Of a stretch of DNA of 49,563 nucleotides, positions 16,175 through 24,774 are shown in pieces (within the stretch, counting starts at the first letter, position 1; each line of letters begins with the position of its first letter). Where the stretch lies: positions 1 through 49,563 of the forward strand of contig PMLC01000060.1 in the NCBI GenBank assembly GCA_003158745.1. The letters are read 5' to 3'. Position numbers and translations under genes: made by a program. The notes under the pieces are model-generated. The model saw only the letters and a program-made list of their open reading frames with translations. It ran no database searches and was not told where the DNA came from. The DNA is from Acidobacteriota bacterium (lineage in GTDB: Bacteria > Acidobacteriota > Thermoanaerobaculia > Thermoanaerobaculales > Thermoanaerobaculaceae).

Positions 16175-17578
16175 ATGGGACTCTCGCTCCTGCGCACCAA
16201 GCCCCTGACCCTGGTCCTGGAAGAGACCGAAGACTCCAAGCACGGTCTCAGGCGGGTCCTTGGGCCGTGGGACCTCGTCGCCATCGGAATCGGTTGCATC
16301 ATCGGCGTGGGGATCTTCGTGCTGCCGGGGGTGGAGGCCGCCAACCACGCCGGCCCCGGCATCATCCTCTCGTTTGTGGTCGCCGCCTCGGCGTGCGCGT
16401 GCGCGGCGCTGTGCTACGCGGAGCTGGCGGCGATGATCCCGGTTGCCGGGAGTGCTTACACCTACGGTTACGCGACGCTCGGCGAGCTGATCGCGTGGAT
16501 CATCGGGTGGGACCTGATTCTCGAGTACATGGTGGGCGCGAGCCTGGTAGCGATCGGGTGGTCGGCCTACCTCGTGAACCTGATCAACCACCTGGCGCAG
16601 CCGTTCGGATGGCAGCTTCCCCACCAGTGGTGCGCCGCGCCGTGGGGACTGGATTCGGGTATCCTGAACCTCCCGGCGGTGCTGATCGTCGGAATCCTCA
16701 CATGGCTGCTGGTGCGCGGGATCAGAGAGAGCGCCCGAGTCAACCTCGCGATGGTGATGATCAAGCTGACCGTCATCCTCATCTTCATCGGCCTCACCGC
16801 CTGGTATGTGAATCCCTCGAACTGGCAGCCGTTCATGCCGTTCGGGTTCAAGGGAGTGATGACCGCGGCGGCGATCGTTTTCCTCGCCTACGTCGGCTTC
16901 GACGCCGTCTCGACGACCGCCGAGGAGGCGGTGAACCCGCAACGCGACATGCCGATCGGGATCATGGGATCGCTGGTAGTCGCGACGGTCCTGTATGTGG
17001 TCGTAGCCGCGATCATGACCGGCATCGTGCCGTACCGGCAGCTGAACGTTGCCGATCCGGTGGCGCTCGTGCTCAACGTCCTGCACAAGCCGTGGGCGTC
17101 GATGCTGGTGAGTGTCGGAGCGTTGGCAGGAATCACGAGCGTGCTGCTCGTCCTCCTGCTCGGCCAGCCGAGGATCCTGTTCGCGATGTCGCGCGACGGC
17201 CTGCTGCCGCCGCTGATGTCGAAGGTCCACCCCCGCTTCCGGACGCCCTACCTGACGACGATCATCACCGGTTCCGTGGTGGCGGTCTCCTCCGCGCTCA
17301 CTCCGATCAACGTGGTCGCCGAGCTGTGCTCGATCGGCACGCTTTTCGCGTTCATGATCGTCTCGGCCGGCGTGCTAGTGCTCCGGCGCACTCGTGGAGA
17401 CGTTCCTCGTCCGTTCAAGGTGCCGCTCTACCCCGTCATCCCTGTGCTCGGGATCGTGCTGTGTGGCTACCTGATGTTCAGCTTGCCGCTCGTGACGTGG
17501 CTGCGCTTCGTCGTGTGGCTCGTGGTCGGCCTGACCATCTACGCGACGTACGGGTACCGGCGCAGCAAGCTGGCGTAG
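16175..17578 (+). CDS. APC-family amino acid permease (YfnA/CAT-like)
   Basis: A 467-residue, roughly twelve-helix transporter of the amino acid-polyamine-organocation superfamily, cationic amino acid transporter-like branch. The N-terminal signature DLVAIGIGCIIGVGIFVLPG is the substrate-binding GxG(I/V)F motif of helix 1. Other landmarks are PVAGSAYTYGYATLGE (helix 3), FLAYVGFDAVSTTAEEA (helix 6) and GQPRILFAMSRDGLLP (helix 8 to loop). ATG 16175 follows ccgaggaggcgtcg; the longer frame from 15989 has no family sequence. It likely imports amino acids by proton symport at the inner membrane. It stands alone on the plus strand, convergent with the ArnT-like gene. Confidence 0.93.
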   Translation: MGLSLLRTKPLTLVLEETEDSKHGLRRVLGPWDLVAIGIGCIIGVGIFVLPGVEAANHAGPGIILSFVVAASACACAALCYAELAAMIPVAGSAYTYGYATLGELIAWIIGWDLILEYMVGASLVAIGWSAYLVNLINHLAQPFGWQLPHQWCAAPWGLDSGILNLPAVLIVGILTWLLVRGIRESARVNLAMVMIKLTVILIFIGLTAWYVNPSNWQPFMPFGFKGVMTAAAIVFLAYVGFDAVSTTAEEAVNPQRDMPIGIMGSLVVATVLYVVVAAIMTGIVPYRQLNVADPVALVLNVLHKPWASMLVSVGALAGITSVLLVLLLGQPRILFAMSRDGLLPPLMSKVHPRFRTPYLTTIITGSVVAVSSALTPINVVAELCSIGTLFAFMIVSAGVLVLRRTRGDVPRPFKVPLYPVIPVLGIVLCGYLMFSLPLVTWLRFVVWLVVGLTIYATYGYRRSKLA

Positions 17579-17622
17579 AGACAGGGCACAGGGCTCCGGG
17601 CACCGAGAAAGGGCAAGACCGG

Positions 17623-19299
17623 TTACGGGCTGGCCAGTGGCGTGGTCTGGGCCTTGACGCTGAGGACGACCATCCGGTCGAACAGATTCGAGAGCACGGC
17701 GGTCGTGCGCTCGCCGGCGAAAAGCCGGTCGAGCCGCTCGACGTCGCCGGGCCGGACCACGCACAGCACCTTGTCGCGTCCTCCGAAAAACGCGCGGAGC
17801 TGATCGTCCCGCCAGAGCACCTCGACCGGGTGCGGACTCCAAAAAGGGTCTGAACGGCGGTCCATCACCACGACGGGGCTTCCGGAGTGGAAGTGGACGC
17901 CACGAGCGTACAGCTTGCTCGCCACGACGGTCTGGCCGGCGAGGCCGTTGTCGGCCACGATCTTCGCCGTGTCGGCATCAGTGAACCCCGCAACGGCGCT
18001 CGCAGGGATGGACATGATGCCGGCCAGGATCACGCCGAGGAAGCCTGCAGCGTTCAGGATGATTACCGAGGTGAGCCGGCGCAGCAGGAGCAGGGCGCCG
18101 CAGGCGATCTGCACGACGCCGAAGGCGGCAACCACGAGGAGCACCGGGCGCATCTCGGCTGCGAGAGGGCCTTTGGCCAGGAACGGCGCGGCGACAAGGC
18201 CGGTGCCGAAGAGCGCGAAGAGCGTCGCCGCGGCGACGGTGCGTCGGCGCAGCCCGGCGAGGGAGTCGAGCGAGAGCGCGAGGCTGGCCGCGAGCGCAGG
18301 GAAGAGCGGCAGGATGTAGCTCGCGAGCTTGGAGTGCGCGATCGCGAAGATAACGTAGACCGCGAGGAACCACATCGCGAGGAACATCGCCAGATCGCGG
18401 TGTTTCTTCCACCCCGCTCCGAGGAAGGCGAGCAGCGGCGTCCACGGGAACATCCCGACGATGATCACGGCCGGGTAGAAGTACTGGTTGTCGAAGTTGG
18501 TGTGCTCCGCCGCCAGGATGCGGTGCCAGTTGTCGTGGACGAGGAACTCCCAGGTGAACGCCCTACCATAGGTCAGCGCGGCATAGAGATACCAGGGTGC
18601 CGCAACGACCAGGAAGACCAGCCACCAGGGGTGGAGCAGGAATGACCGGAATGCCTCGCGCCTCTTGGCAACGAGTAGGAAGACCACGATCGCGAGCAGC
18701 TCGGCGATGATTCCGACGGGCCCCTTCGTGAGCATCGCGAGACCTGCCGCCGCCGCGAACAGGTAGAGGAATCGCTCCCGCTGTTCTGCGAACCACAGGT
18801 AAAAGCCCCACATGCTCACGACGATCAGCGAGGTGAACACCATATCGGTGAGCAGCGCGATCGACTGTCCAAGGTAGACCATCGCGCTGGCCTGGATCGC
18901 CGCGGCGAGCGCCGCCGTGCTCTTCGGCATGACTCGGCGGCCCAAGCCGTAGGTGGCGAGCGCGCCGAGCAGGCCAAACACGGCCGGGATCAAGCGGGCG
19001 GCCCACGGCGTCACCCCGAACGCCTTGAACGACGCCATCAGGCACCAGTACGTGAGCGGCGGCTTCTCGAACTGCGGCTGGCCGAACATCAAGGGCGTCA
19101 GGATGCTGTGATGCTCCAGCATCTCGCGCGCCGTCTGCGCGTAGAACACCTCGTCCGGATCGGAGAGCGGGAGCGCGTTCAGGCCCGCGAAGTAGGTGAT
19201 GCCCGCGAGCGCCACGAGGGCGAGGAAGATGCCGGGTCTCTGCGGGAAGGCGCGCGACGCGGCCGGCTCAGAGGCGGGAGTCGGAACGGGGTCAGGCAT
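17623..19299 (-). CDS. ArnT/PMT-like membrane glycosyltransferase (GT-C)
   Basis: A 558-residue integral membrane protein with about 12 hydrophobic segments and a C-terminal soluble domain. The first extracytoplasmic loop has LPLSDPDEVFYAQTAREML, holding the acidic residues typical of ArnT/PMT enzymes, followed by FGQPQFEKPPLTYW, a strong family marker. GLAMLTKGPVGIIAEL and WYLYAALTYG are also typical. Family members move a sugar from a polyprenyl-phosphate carrier to lipid A, protein or other acceptors on the outer face of the inner membrane. It follows the GT21 gene by about 60 bases on the same strand, which suggests joint action on a glycolipid. The acceptor cannot be read from sequence. 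Confidence 0.9.
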   Translation of the reverse strand: MPDPVPTPASEPAASRAFPQRPGIFLALVALAGITYFAGLNALPLSDPDEVFYAQTAREMLEHHSILTPLMFGQPQFEKPPLTYWCLMASFKAFGVTPWAARLIPAVFGLLGALATYGLGRRVMPKSTAALAAAIQASAMVYLGQSIALLTDMVFTSLIVVSMWGFYLWFAEQRERFLYLFAAAAGLAMLTKGPVGIIAELLAIVVFLLVAKRREAFRSFLLHPWWLVFLVVAAPWYLYAALTYGRAFTWEFLVHDNWHRILAAEHTNFDNQYFYPAVIIVGMFPWTPLLAFLGAGWKKHRDLAMFLAMWFLAVYVIFAIAHSKLASYILPLFPALAASLALSLDSLAGLRRRTVAAATLFALFGTGLVAAPFLAKGPLAAEMRPVLLVVAAFGVVQIACGALLLLRRLTSVIILNAAGFLGVILAGIMSIPASAVAGFTDADTAKIVADNGLAGQTVVASKLYARGVHFHSGSPVVVMDRRSDPFWSPHPVEVLWRDDQLRAFFGGRDKVLCVVRPGDVERLDRLFAGERTTAVLSNLFDRMVVLSVKAQTTPLASP

Positions 19300-19358
19300 C
19301 AGCGGACCCTACCAGAAAGAGCGTCCGGCAGCCAAGCAGCCGGGGCGCCTGGACGATG

Positions 19359-20552
19359 TCAGCTAGCGGCCTCGGCGGAAGCGGGGTCGAGGGCGAGGAC
19401 TTCAGGTTCGGCGCCGTCCCGGGACAAGACGGTACGCGGCCCGATGCGGAAGCGGTTGCCGCGCCAGGCCACCGTCGAGCTGGCAAAAGGCACAACCCAC
19501 ACAGCACCGATGACGAGGTCCTTGACGAGCGTGAGCACCGGGTAGAGGACGAGTGGGCGCCGCACACCGGCGGCTCGCTCGGCGGCCGCATCCAGAGAGG
19601 ACTTGACGGCGAGCACGGCAACAGCCAGGGCAAAGCTCGCGCGACTTTGCACCGCGAGCGCCGCGGTTGCTGCCAGAAACACCGGATTGAGCAGCATCTC
19701 GCCGACGTAGCCGGCAAGGTTCATGCGACGGCGGATGCGTGCCCAGCGCAGGTGGCGGGCGAGGAACGCACGCAGCGGAAGGTGGCCGAGCACGTTGTCC
19801 ACCGGACGGCTCGCGACCTCGACGCCGAGGCCGAGGCGCGCGACCTCTTCGCCGCTCACCTGGTCTTCGGCGAGGAAGCGGGCGAGAAAAGGGAAGCCGC
19901 CGATGGCGTCGAGCGTCGAGCGGCGCAGGATCATCGATTTGCCCACCACGCACACGCCGCCGATCAAGCGGTGCATGGCGGCAACGCCACCCATCACGAA
20001 CGTGTTGAGTTGAAGGCTCTCGCACGCCCCGCCGAGGCCTGTCGCCGCCACCCCGCGAAACGGCGAGGAGACGAGCCCGACGCCGGGTTGCTCGAGATGG
20101 GCGACGAGATCCCGGAGCGTGTCCGGCGCCACCTTGGTGTTGCTGTCCGAGATCCAGAACACCTCGAGGCGCGCGTGGCGCGCGATGTTGGCGAGGTTGT
20201 TGACCTTCGGGTTGAAACCGACGGTGCGGCGATCGACGACCAGCCGGTACGGCACCTCGGGGTAACGGGCGGCAACGGCGCGTGCGACCGCGAGAGCCGG
20301 GTCGGCGGGCTCATCGACACCGAGCAGGACTTCGTACTCGGGATAGTCGAGCCGGAAGAAGCTCTCGAGGTTGTCCTCGAGGCTGGGGTCGGCGCCCTTC
20401 ATCGGCTTGAGGATGCTTACCGGTGGTAGCGCTCCGGCCGATTGGCGGGCAGAGTCGCGGAGCTGGCGGGCCTGTGCGAACGCCATCACTGCCAGCAGGA
20501 CGAGGCCGGGAACGAGGAGCGCGAGCACCGCGATGGGACTCATGGCCATCAC
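19359..20552 (-). CDS. GT21 ceramide glucosyltransferase-like enzyme (HpnI-like)
   Basis: A 397-residue processive-type GT2/GT21 membrane glycosyltransferase. An N-terminal membrane helix is followed by PVSILKPMKGADPSLEDNL, YEVLLGVDEPADPAL (first Asp), WISDSNTKVAPDTL (second Asp), LAEDQVSGEEVARLG (third Asp) and the H/Q-x-x-R-W motif in RHLRWARIRR. Two or three helices close the C-terminus. The family transfers glucose or N-acetylglucosamine from UDP-sugar to a lipid (ceramide, diacylglycerol or hopanoid). No hopanoid genes are visible here. Two ATG codons, at 20552 and 20549, compete for the start. It is divergent from the MurG-like gene and upstream of the ArnT-like gene. Confidence 0.88.
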   Translation of the reverse strand: MMAMSPIAVLALLVPGLVLLAVMAFAQARQLRDSARQSAGALPPVSILKPMKGADPSLEDNLESFFRLDYPEYEVLLGVDEPADPALAVARAVAARYPEVPYRLVVDRRTVGFNPKVNNLANIARHARLEVFWISDSNTKVAPDTLRDLVAHLEQPGVGLVSSPFRGVAATGLGGACESLQLNTFVMGGVAAMHRLIGGVCVVGKSMILRRSTLDAIGGFPFLARFLAEDQVSGEEVARLGLGVEVASRPVDNVLGHLPLRAFLARHLRWARIRRRMNLAGYVGEMLLNPVFLAATAALAVQSRASFALAVAVLAVKSSLDAAAERAAGVRRPLVLYPVLTLVKDLVIGAVWVVPFASSTVAWRGNRFRIGPRTVLSRDGAEPEVLALDPASAEAAS

Positions 20553-20633
20553 GATGTATGCGTGCTGTGAAGGGCGTGCAAAGGTCAGGTGAAGCCCGCG
20601 TGCAGTGGTACGCTCGCCGGCCGTGGAGAGCCG

Positions 20634-21947
20634 ATGGGTCTAGACGGGAACGGGCCGCGCCGCCGAGTGGCGCTGGTCGCGGTGGACATGGGGCTCGGCC
20701 ACTTGCGGGCGGCGCACGCGCTGGCGCCGGCGCTCGCGACGCCGGTGCTCGAGATCGATCGGCCGCCCTTGGCGTCCCCGGCGGAGCAGAGGCGGTGGGG
20801 GCAGGTGCGCGCGTTCTACGAGACGCTGTCGCGTTCCTCGCAGCTGCCGGTCGTGGGGCGGCCGATGCGTCGGCTCCTTGAGGGGATCACGTTCATCCCG
20901 CAGCTGTACGGCGCACGAGACCAGTCGCGGGCAACCCTCGGCACGCGCATGCTCGAGGCGCTTGCCCGACGTGGGTTCGGCCGCGGCGCCCTCGACTACC
21001 TGCACCGGGAGGATGCGACGCTGGTGACGACGTTCTACGCGCCGGCCGTAATCGCGGACTTCCTCGGCTACCACCGGACCGTCTGCGTGGTGACCGACTC
21101 CGATATCAACCGCGTCTGGGTCTCGCGCTGGCCCGCGCACTCCACAGTGCACTACTGCGTGCCCTCCGAGCGCGCGCTGCGCCGCTTGCGGGCCTTCGGC
21201 GTGAGGCCGGAATTCACCCACCTCACCGGTTTCCCGCTGCCACCGGAGCTGATGGGCGGACCGGACCTCGCGGTGCTTCGCGCCAACCTCGCCGCGCGCC
21301 TCGTACGGCTCGACCGTCGTGGCGTCTTCCGCGAGCAGCTCCGTGAGGAGATCGCTCACCTGCTCGGCGCGCTGCCCACAGCCGAGGAGGGGCGTCCGCC
21401 TCTGCTCACTTTCGCGGTGGGGGGCGCGGGAGCCCAACTGGGGATCGCCCGCTCCTTCTTGCCCTCGCTGCGGCGGCCGCTGGAGCAGAGGCAGCTACGG
21501 CTCGCCCTGGTGGCCGGGGTCCGCCGCGACGTCGCGGCGCGCCTGGAGCACTGGGTGCGCGAAGCTGGGCTCGGTGCGCTGCTCGGCGACGGGGTCGAGA
21601 TCGTGTGCGAGGAGGATTTCCCGACCTACTTCGGGCGCTTCAATGCCCTGCTGGCGCGCACAGACATCCTCTGGACCAAACCCTCCGAGCTTTCGTTCTT
21701 CGCCGCTCTTGGCATCCCACTCGTGTTCTCGTGGCCGCTGGGCGTCCACGAGCGGGTCAATCGGCGTTGGGTCCTGCACCGGGGCGCGGGGTTCAAGCAG
21801 GAGAGCCCTGGGGAGGCCTGGGAGTGGTTGCGCGAGTGGCTCGACGACGGAACGCTCGCCGGCGCGGCGTGGTCCGGCTACCAGCGCCTGCCGAAGTTCG
21901 GAGCAGCTCGAATCGCCGAGGTGGCAGAGCGGCTGATGGGAGACTGA
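20634..21947 (+). CDS. MurG/GT28-like glycosyltransferase
   Basis: A 437-residue GT-B fold protein. The N-terminal VALVAVDMGLGHLRAAHALA resembles the GxGHxxxA start of MurG and diacylglycerol glycosyltransferases. Mid-protein HRTVCVVTDSDINRVWV is like their lipid-acceptor domain, and near the C-terminus ILWTKPSELSFFAALGIPL followed by ERVNRRWVLHRGAG corresponds to the family donor-binding end. ATG 20634 is chosen for its upstream ggagag site; the open frame begins at 20589. It is divergent from the GT21 gene, which supports a glycolipid role, though that is inference. Confidence 0.75.
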   Translation: MGLDGNGPRRRVALVAVDMGLGHLRAAHALAPALATPVLEIDRPPLASPAEQRRWGQVRAFYETLSRSSQLPVVGRPMRRLLEGITFIPQLYGARDQSRATLGTRMLEALARRGFGRGALDYLHREDATLVTTFYAPAVIADFLGYHRTVCVVTDSDINRVWVSRWPAHSTVHYCVPSERALRRLRAFGVRPEFTHLTGFPLPPELMGGPDLAVLRANLAARLVRLDRRGVFREQLREEIAHLLGALPTAEEGRPPLLTFAVGGAGAQLGIARSFLPSLRRPLEQRQLRLALVAGVRRDVAARLEHWVREAGLGALLGDGVEIVCEEDFPTYFGRFNALLARTDILWTKPSELSFFAALGIPLVFSWPLGVHERVNRRWVLHRGAGFKQESPGEAWEWLREWLDDGTLAGAAWSGYQRLPKFGAARIAEVAERLMGD

Positions 21948-22049
21948 CGCCTTCCGCCGTCGGCTCCGCCGAGTGGGCGGACCAGCCCGCTTCCAGAACT
22001 GCGCTGGTGTGATTGCTGTTGTCAGGTACGGGTCGCAACACCGCCGTGC

Positions 22050-22964
22050 CTACGCCGCATCGAGCAGCACCGCCTCGTTGAGGTGGCCGAACGCCTTGAG
22101 GTTCGCCAGCGCGATGCGGGCCATGTCGATCTGGTCTCTGAAGTGGCGTCGCACGACCCACGGGGAGAGCGCGAACGCCAGAACGCCAAGGCCGCGCATC
22201 CGCACGCGTTGCAGCGGCGAGGTCATCCGCCGGCAGTTGAGGTCCACGGTGTGGCGCCGACCGGCAAGGTAGTTGTGAAGGAGAAAGTCCCTCCTGGTCG
22301 AGTGGTGTCCGACGATCCGGCTCGTGCGTGCCAGAATGCCGACGAAGAACCCAGTGAGGTCCTCGCAGGGCACCGCCGTGTACACCGAGCCGATGTTGCC
22401 GGTGTGGGTGTCGCTGCCGCCCTGCATCGCCTTGCCCGCGCGTACCGCGAGCTCCTCGGCCAGCACGTTGAGCACCTGCATCCGGCCGCCGTTGCGTACC
22501 TCGATCACGGGTACGTCGGCAACAAGCCGCATGAACTCCTCGTCCTCGATGGTGGAGAGGTTCTCGCGGTAGAAGGGGTGGTTCCAGACGAAGAACAGCC
22601 CCTGCTTCCAGCAGTACTCGGCGACGGCAAAGGCATCGCCGCGCCGGCGCTGCAGCTCCTCGTGCTGTCCGGAGTCGTGCCCGTAGACGTTGATGTGGAC
22701 GGTGAGCTTGCTGACCGGCAGCTCGGTCGAGACCTCCTCACCCACGACGAAATCCTCCACTTCGGGGTGACGCGCGAGGAAGTCCATGCACCCGTCGATG
22801 GTGTCGTGGTCGGTGATCGTCACGAAGTCCATGCCGCGCGCCTTGGCGCGCTCGTACAGCTCGTCCGGCGTCTCCTTCGGCGAGAAGGTGACGTCCCGCA
22901 GGCCGGGGACCGCCTCGACCGAGAAGCAGGAGTGGACGTGCATGTCCATGTTTCCGTACCGCAT
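22050..22964 (-). CDS. PHP-domain metal-dependent hydrolase
   Basis: A 304-residue protein with PHP-fold metal-binding motifs: DMHVHSCFS (HxH near the N-terminus), VTITDHDTIDG, EVSTELPVSKLTVHINVYG, VWNHPF and a final GGSDTHTGNIGS. These provide the His and Asp ligands for a trinuclear metal centre in phosphoesterases of the PHP family. The C-terminal ~80 residues are outside the core and contain an HST-like segment of unknown role. ATG 22964 follows an excellent ggaggagcg; the longer frame to 23081 is upstream DNA. The substrate is unknown. It is convergent with the MurG-like gene. Confidence 0.85.
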   Translation of the reverse strand: MRYGNMDMHVHSCFSVEAVPGLRDVTFSPKETPDELYERAKARGMDFVTITDHDTIDGCMDFLARHPEVEDFVVGEEVSTELPVSKLTVHINVYGHDSGQHEELQRRRGDAFAVAEYCWKQGLFFVWNHPFYRENLSTIEDEEFMRLVADVPVIEVRNGGRMQVLNVLAEELAVRAGKAMQGGSDTHTGNIGSVYTAVPCEDLTGFFVGILARTSRIVGHHSTRRDFLLHNYLAGRRHTVDLNCRRMTSPLQRVRMRGLGVLAFALSPWVVRRHFRDQIDMARIALANLKAFGHLNEAVLLDAA

Positions 22965-23142
22965 CGCTCCTCCGCGGCGCGGCGGGGTCCGGCTGCAGTC
23001 CCACCGCACCGGTTGCAGGATCGTTCCCCGCTGTGAAGGGGCCACTGCGTCGGCGTGAAGAGGGCATGAACTCGATCTCAATTGCGCTCCCGCGGATGCC
23101 GGCGGGGCAGGGATGTTGGGCGACGCGACCGCGACGCTCGGG

Positions 23143-24504
23143 TCAGCGCGCGAAGCGCAGTTGTGTCTTGCTCTCGTCGAGCGTGATGCGTTGCGGGAGG
23201 TGGCGCCCGGCGAACCACACGATGCGCTGCGAGTCGAGCGCCTTCTCGAGCTTCTTGGCCTGCGCCTGTGCCTCCCACCGGTCGCGCACGGCGACGGCAG
23301 GACCCCAGGCCGCAGTAACCGGCCCGGGGTCGCTCCCGGTCAGCGACCACACGACGAGAGGGACGTCGAGGGCGGCGAGGTACGCGCGGACCGGGGCCAC
23401 TCCGTAGGTGCTGGCGTCGGCGACCGCTGGCGCGGCGCCCGGCACCTCCGTGAGGATCAGGATGAGCGCCCGGCGGCTATTGGAGGAGGCGACGTTGGAA
23501 GCCGCCACCGCCACGGCATCGGCGATCGCCTGGCCCTGGGGGAGGGCGGTCCGCCACAGCCAGTTAGACAGGGAGTGTCTCGCGAGCCAGGCGAGCCTGA
23601 CCGACGCCGACGTCGTGAAGAACGTGCGCTCGCGTCCGGAATCGGCGATTGCGGAGGGAACGGTGCCGACGAGGAAGAAGCGGTCGGTCCCGATGCCGAT
23701 CGTCTCGCGAGGGAGGGGTATCTCCGCGGCACCAAACCCGTCGCCGAACGAGCCGTTCCACGCACCCCCGGAACGGCTCTCCCACTCTTTGGGGTGGGCG
23801 GCGATGAATGCGCCGGCGGAGACGTCGGCGACGACGGCGACCTCGGCGTGGCCCTCGTCCACACCGATCGGTGTCAGCGGCTGGCTGTCCTCGGAGAACA
23901 CCCCTTGAACGTCGTGCAGTCCGAGATCCGTCCGTTTCGAAGGCACGGTCACGGCGACCGCGGTCAGCTCGCTTTCGGCCCGGTCGATGACGTCGCCGCC
24001 GAACGCGAGGTCGGCCCGATCCCGCAACTGCGGCGAGAACGCCACCTCAACACTGACAACGTGTGCCTTGTCGTTGTCCACCTTCGGGAGCGCGATGCGG
24101 TGCGGGTCGGCCACTGCGAGCGGCGTCTCATCGAGTGTCGCCGTCACGGACTGCGGCTGCACCATATCGGCGGTCTCCCACGCGAGGCGGACGGCCGCCG
24201 GCTGGTGCGTCACGGGGTCGCGCTCGAGGAGTGCCGACACCCTGGCGCGCTCGCGGCCGAGGTTGGCCCACTGGGTGGCGCGGGCGACCTCGCGGCCGGA
24301 CGCGTCGCGGCCGATCGCCGTCAGCTCGTGCGGCATCGGACCGGTGCCGACGTCGCACGCCATCGCCCACGGGGGACCGTGCATCACGCCGACCGCTGCG
24401 GCGTCCAAGCGCAGCTCCACTGTGGCCACCGGCGGAGCCACCATGAGGCGGACCGGCCAGATGCCAGTGACGATCCCGAGCAGCAGCGTCTCGAACGCGA
24501 CCAT
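23143..24504 (-). CDS. exported protein with a degenerate von Willebrand A-like region
   Basis: A 453-residue protein, probably exported by its N-terminal hydrophobic stretch (AFETLLLGIVTGIWPVRLMV). An Ig-like part follows (VATVELRLDAAAVG, and DASGREVARATQW further on). A later section reads HAEVAVVADVSAGAF and, further on, SRRALILILTEVPGAAPAV and LAALDVPLVVWSLTG, which has the strand order of a VWA domain but no full DxSxS metal site (DVSAG instead). It is divergent from a VWFA-related gene across a 270-base gap. The start is set at ATG 24504; 24564 also opens the frame. The family is not recognised beyond this likeness. Confidence 0.65.
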   Translation of the reverse strand: MVAFETLLLGIVTGIWPVRLMVAPPVATVELRLDAAAVGVMHGPPWAMACDVGTGPMPHELTAIGRDASGREVARATQWANLGRERARVSALLERDPVTHQPAAVRLAWETADMVQPQSVTATLDETPLAVADPHRIALPKVDNDKAHVVSVEVAFSPQLRDRADLAFGGDVIDRAESELTAVAVTVPSKRTDLGLHDVQGVFSEDSQPLTPIGVDEGHAEVAVVADVSAGAFIAAHPKEWESRSGGAWNGSFGDGFGAAEIPLPRETIGIGTDRFFLVGTVPSAIADSGRERTFFTTSASVRLAWLARHSLSNWLWRTALPQGQAIADAVAVAASNVASSNSRRALILILTEVPGAAPAVADASTYGVAPVRAYLAALDVPLVVWSLTGSDPGPVTAAWGPAVAVRDRWEAQAQAKKLEKALDSQRIVWFAGRHLPQRITLDESKTQLRFAR

Positions 24505-24774
24505 TGCCTGTACCTGTTGACAACAGTAGCAAGAATCTGGCCAGTGCAGAGGCGAGCGGAACAAGCGGAGCGAATTTCCGATCGCCCGCCCTTCCCATTC
24601 GCACCTGAGCGGACATCAGAATCGCGTCTCAGGGCCGACATCATGAGGACATGCTCTGTTTCATTGCACGGACACCGGGTCTCCAAATGTGGACATGTCT
24701 GCCTTGACACTCTCACCACCGAGCGTGCATCGTTGATCCGGTCGAGGCAGACCGCCATGCGAGAGGATCCGCTC

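Noticed and set aside
24600-24700. Repeated GGACAT-like words in the divergent control region
   Set aside because: Only a few copies with irregular spacing; could be chance.
24704-24733. TTGACA with CATCGT as a promoter of VWFA protein A
   Set aside because: The -35 is perfect but the -10 lacks the key TAnnnT and the spacer is 18; not listed as a feature.
23113-24774. Long open frame extending the VWFA gene upstream (1138 codons in total)
   Set aside because: It lies opposite the exported protein gene and has no family sequence before the signal peptide at 24775; it is an artefact of high GC.
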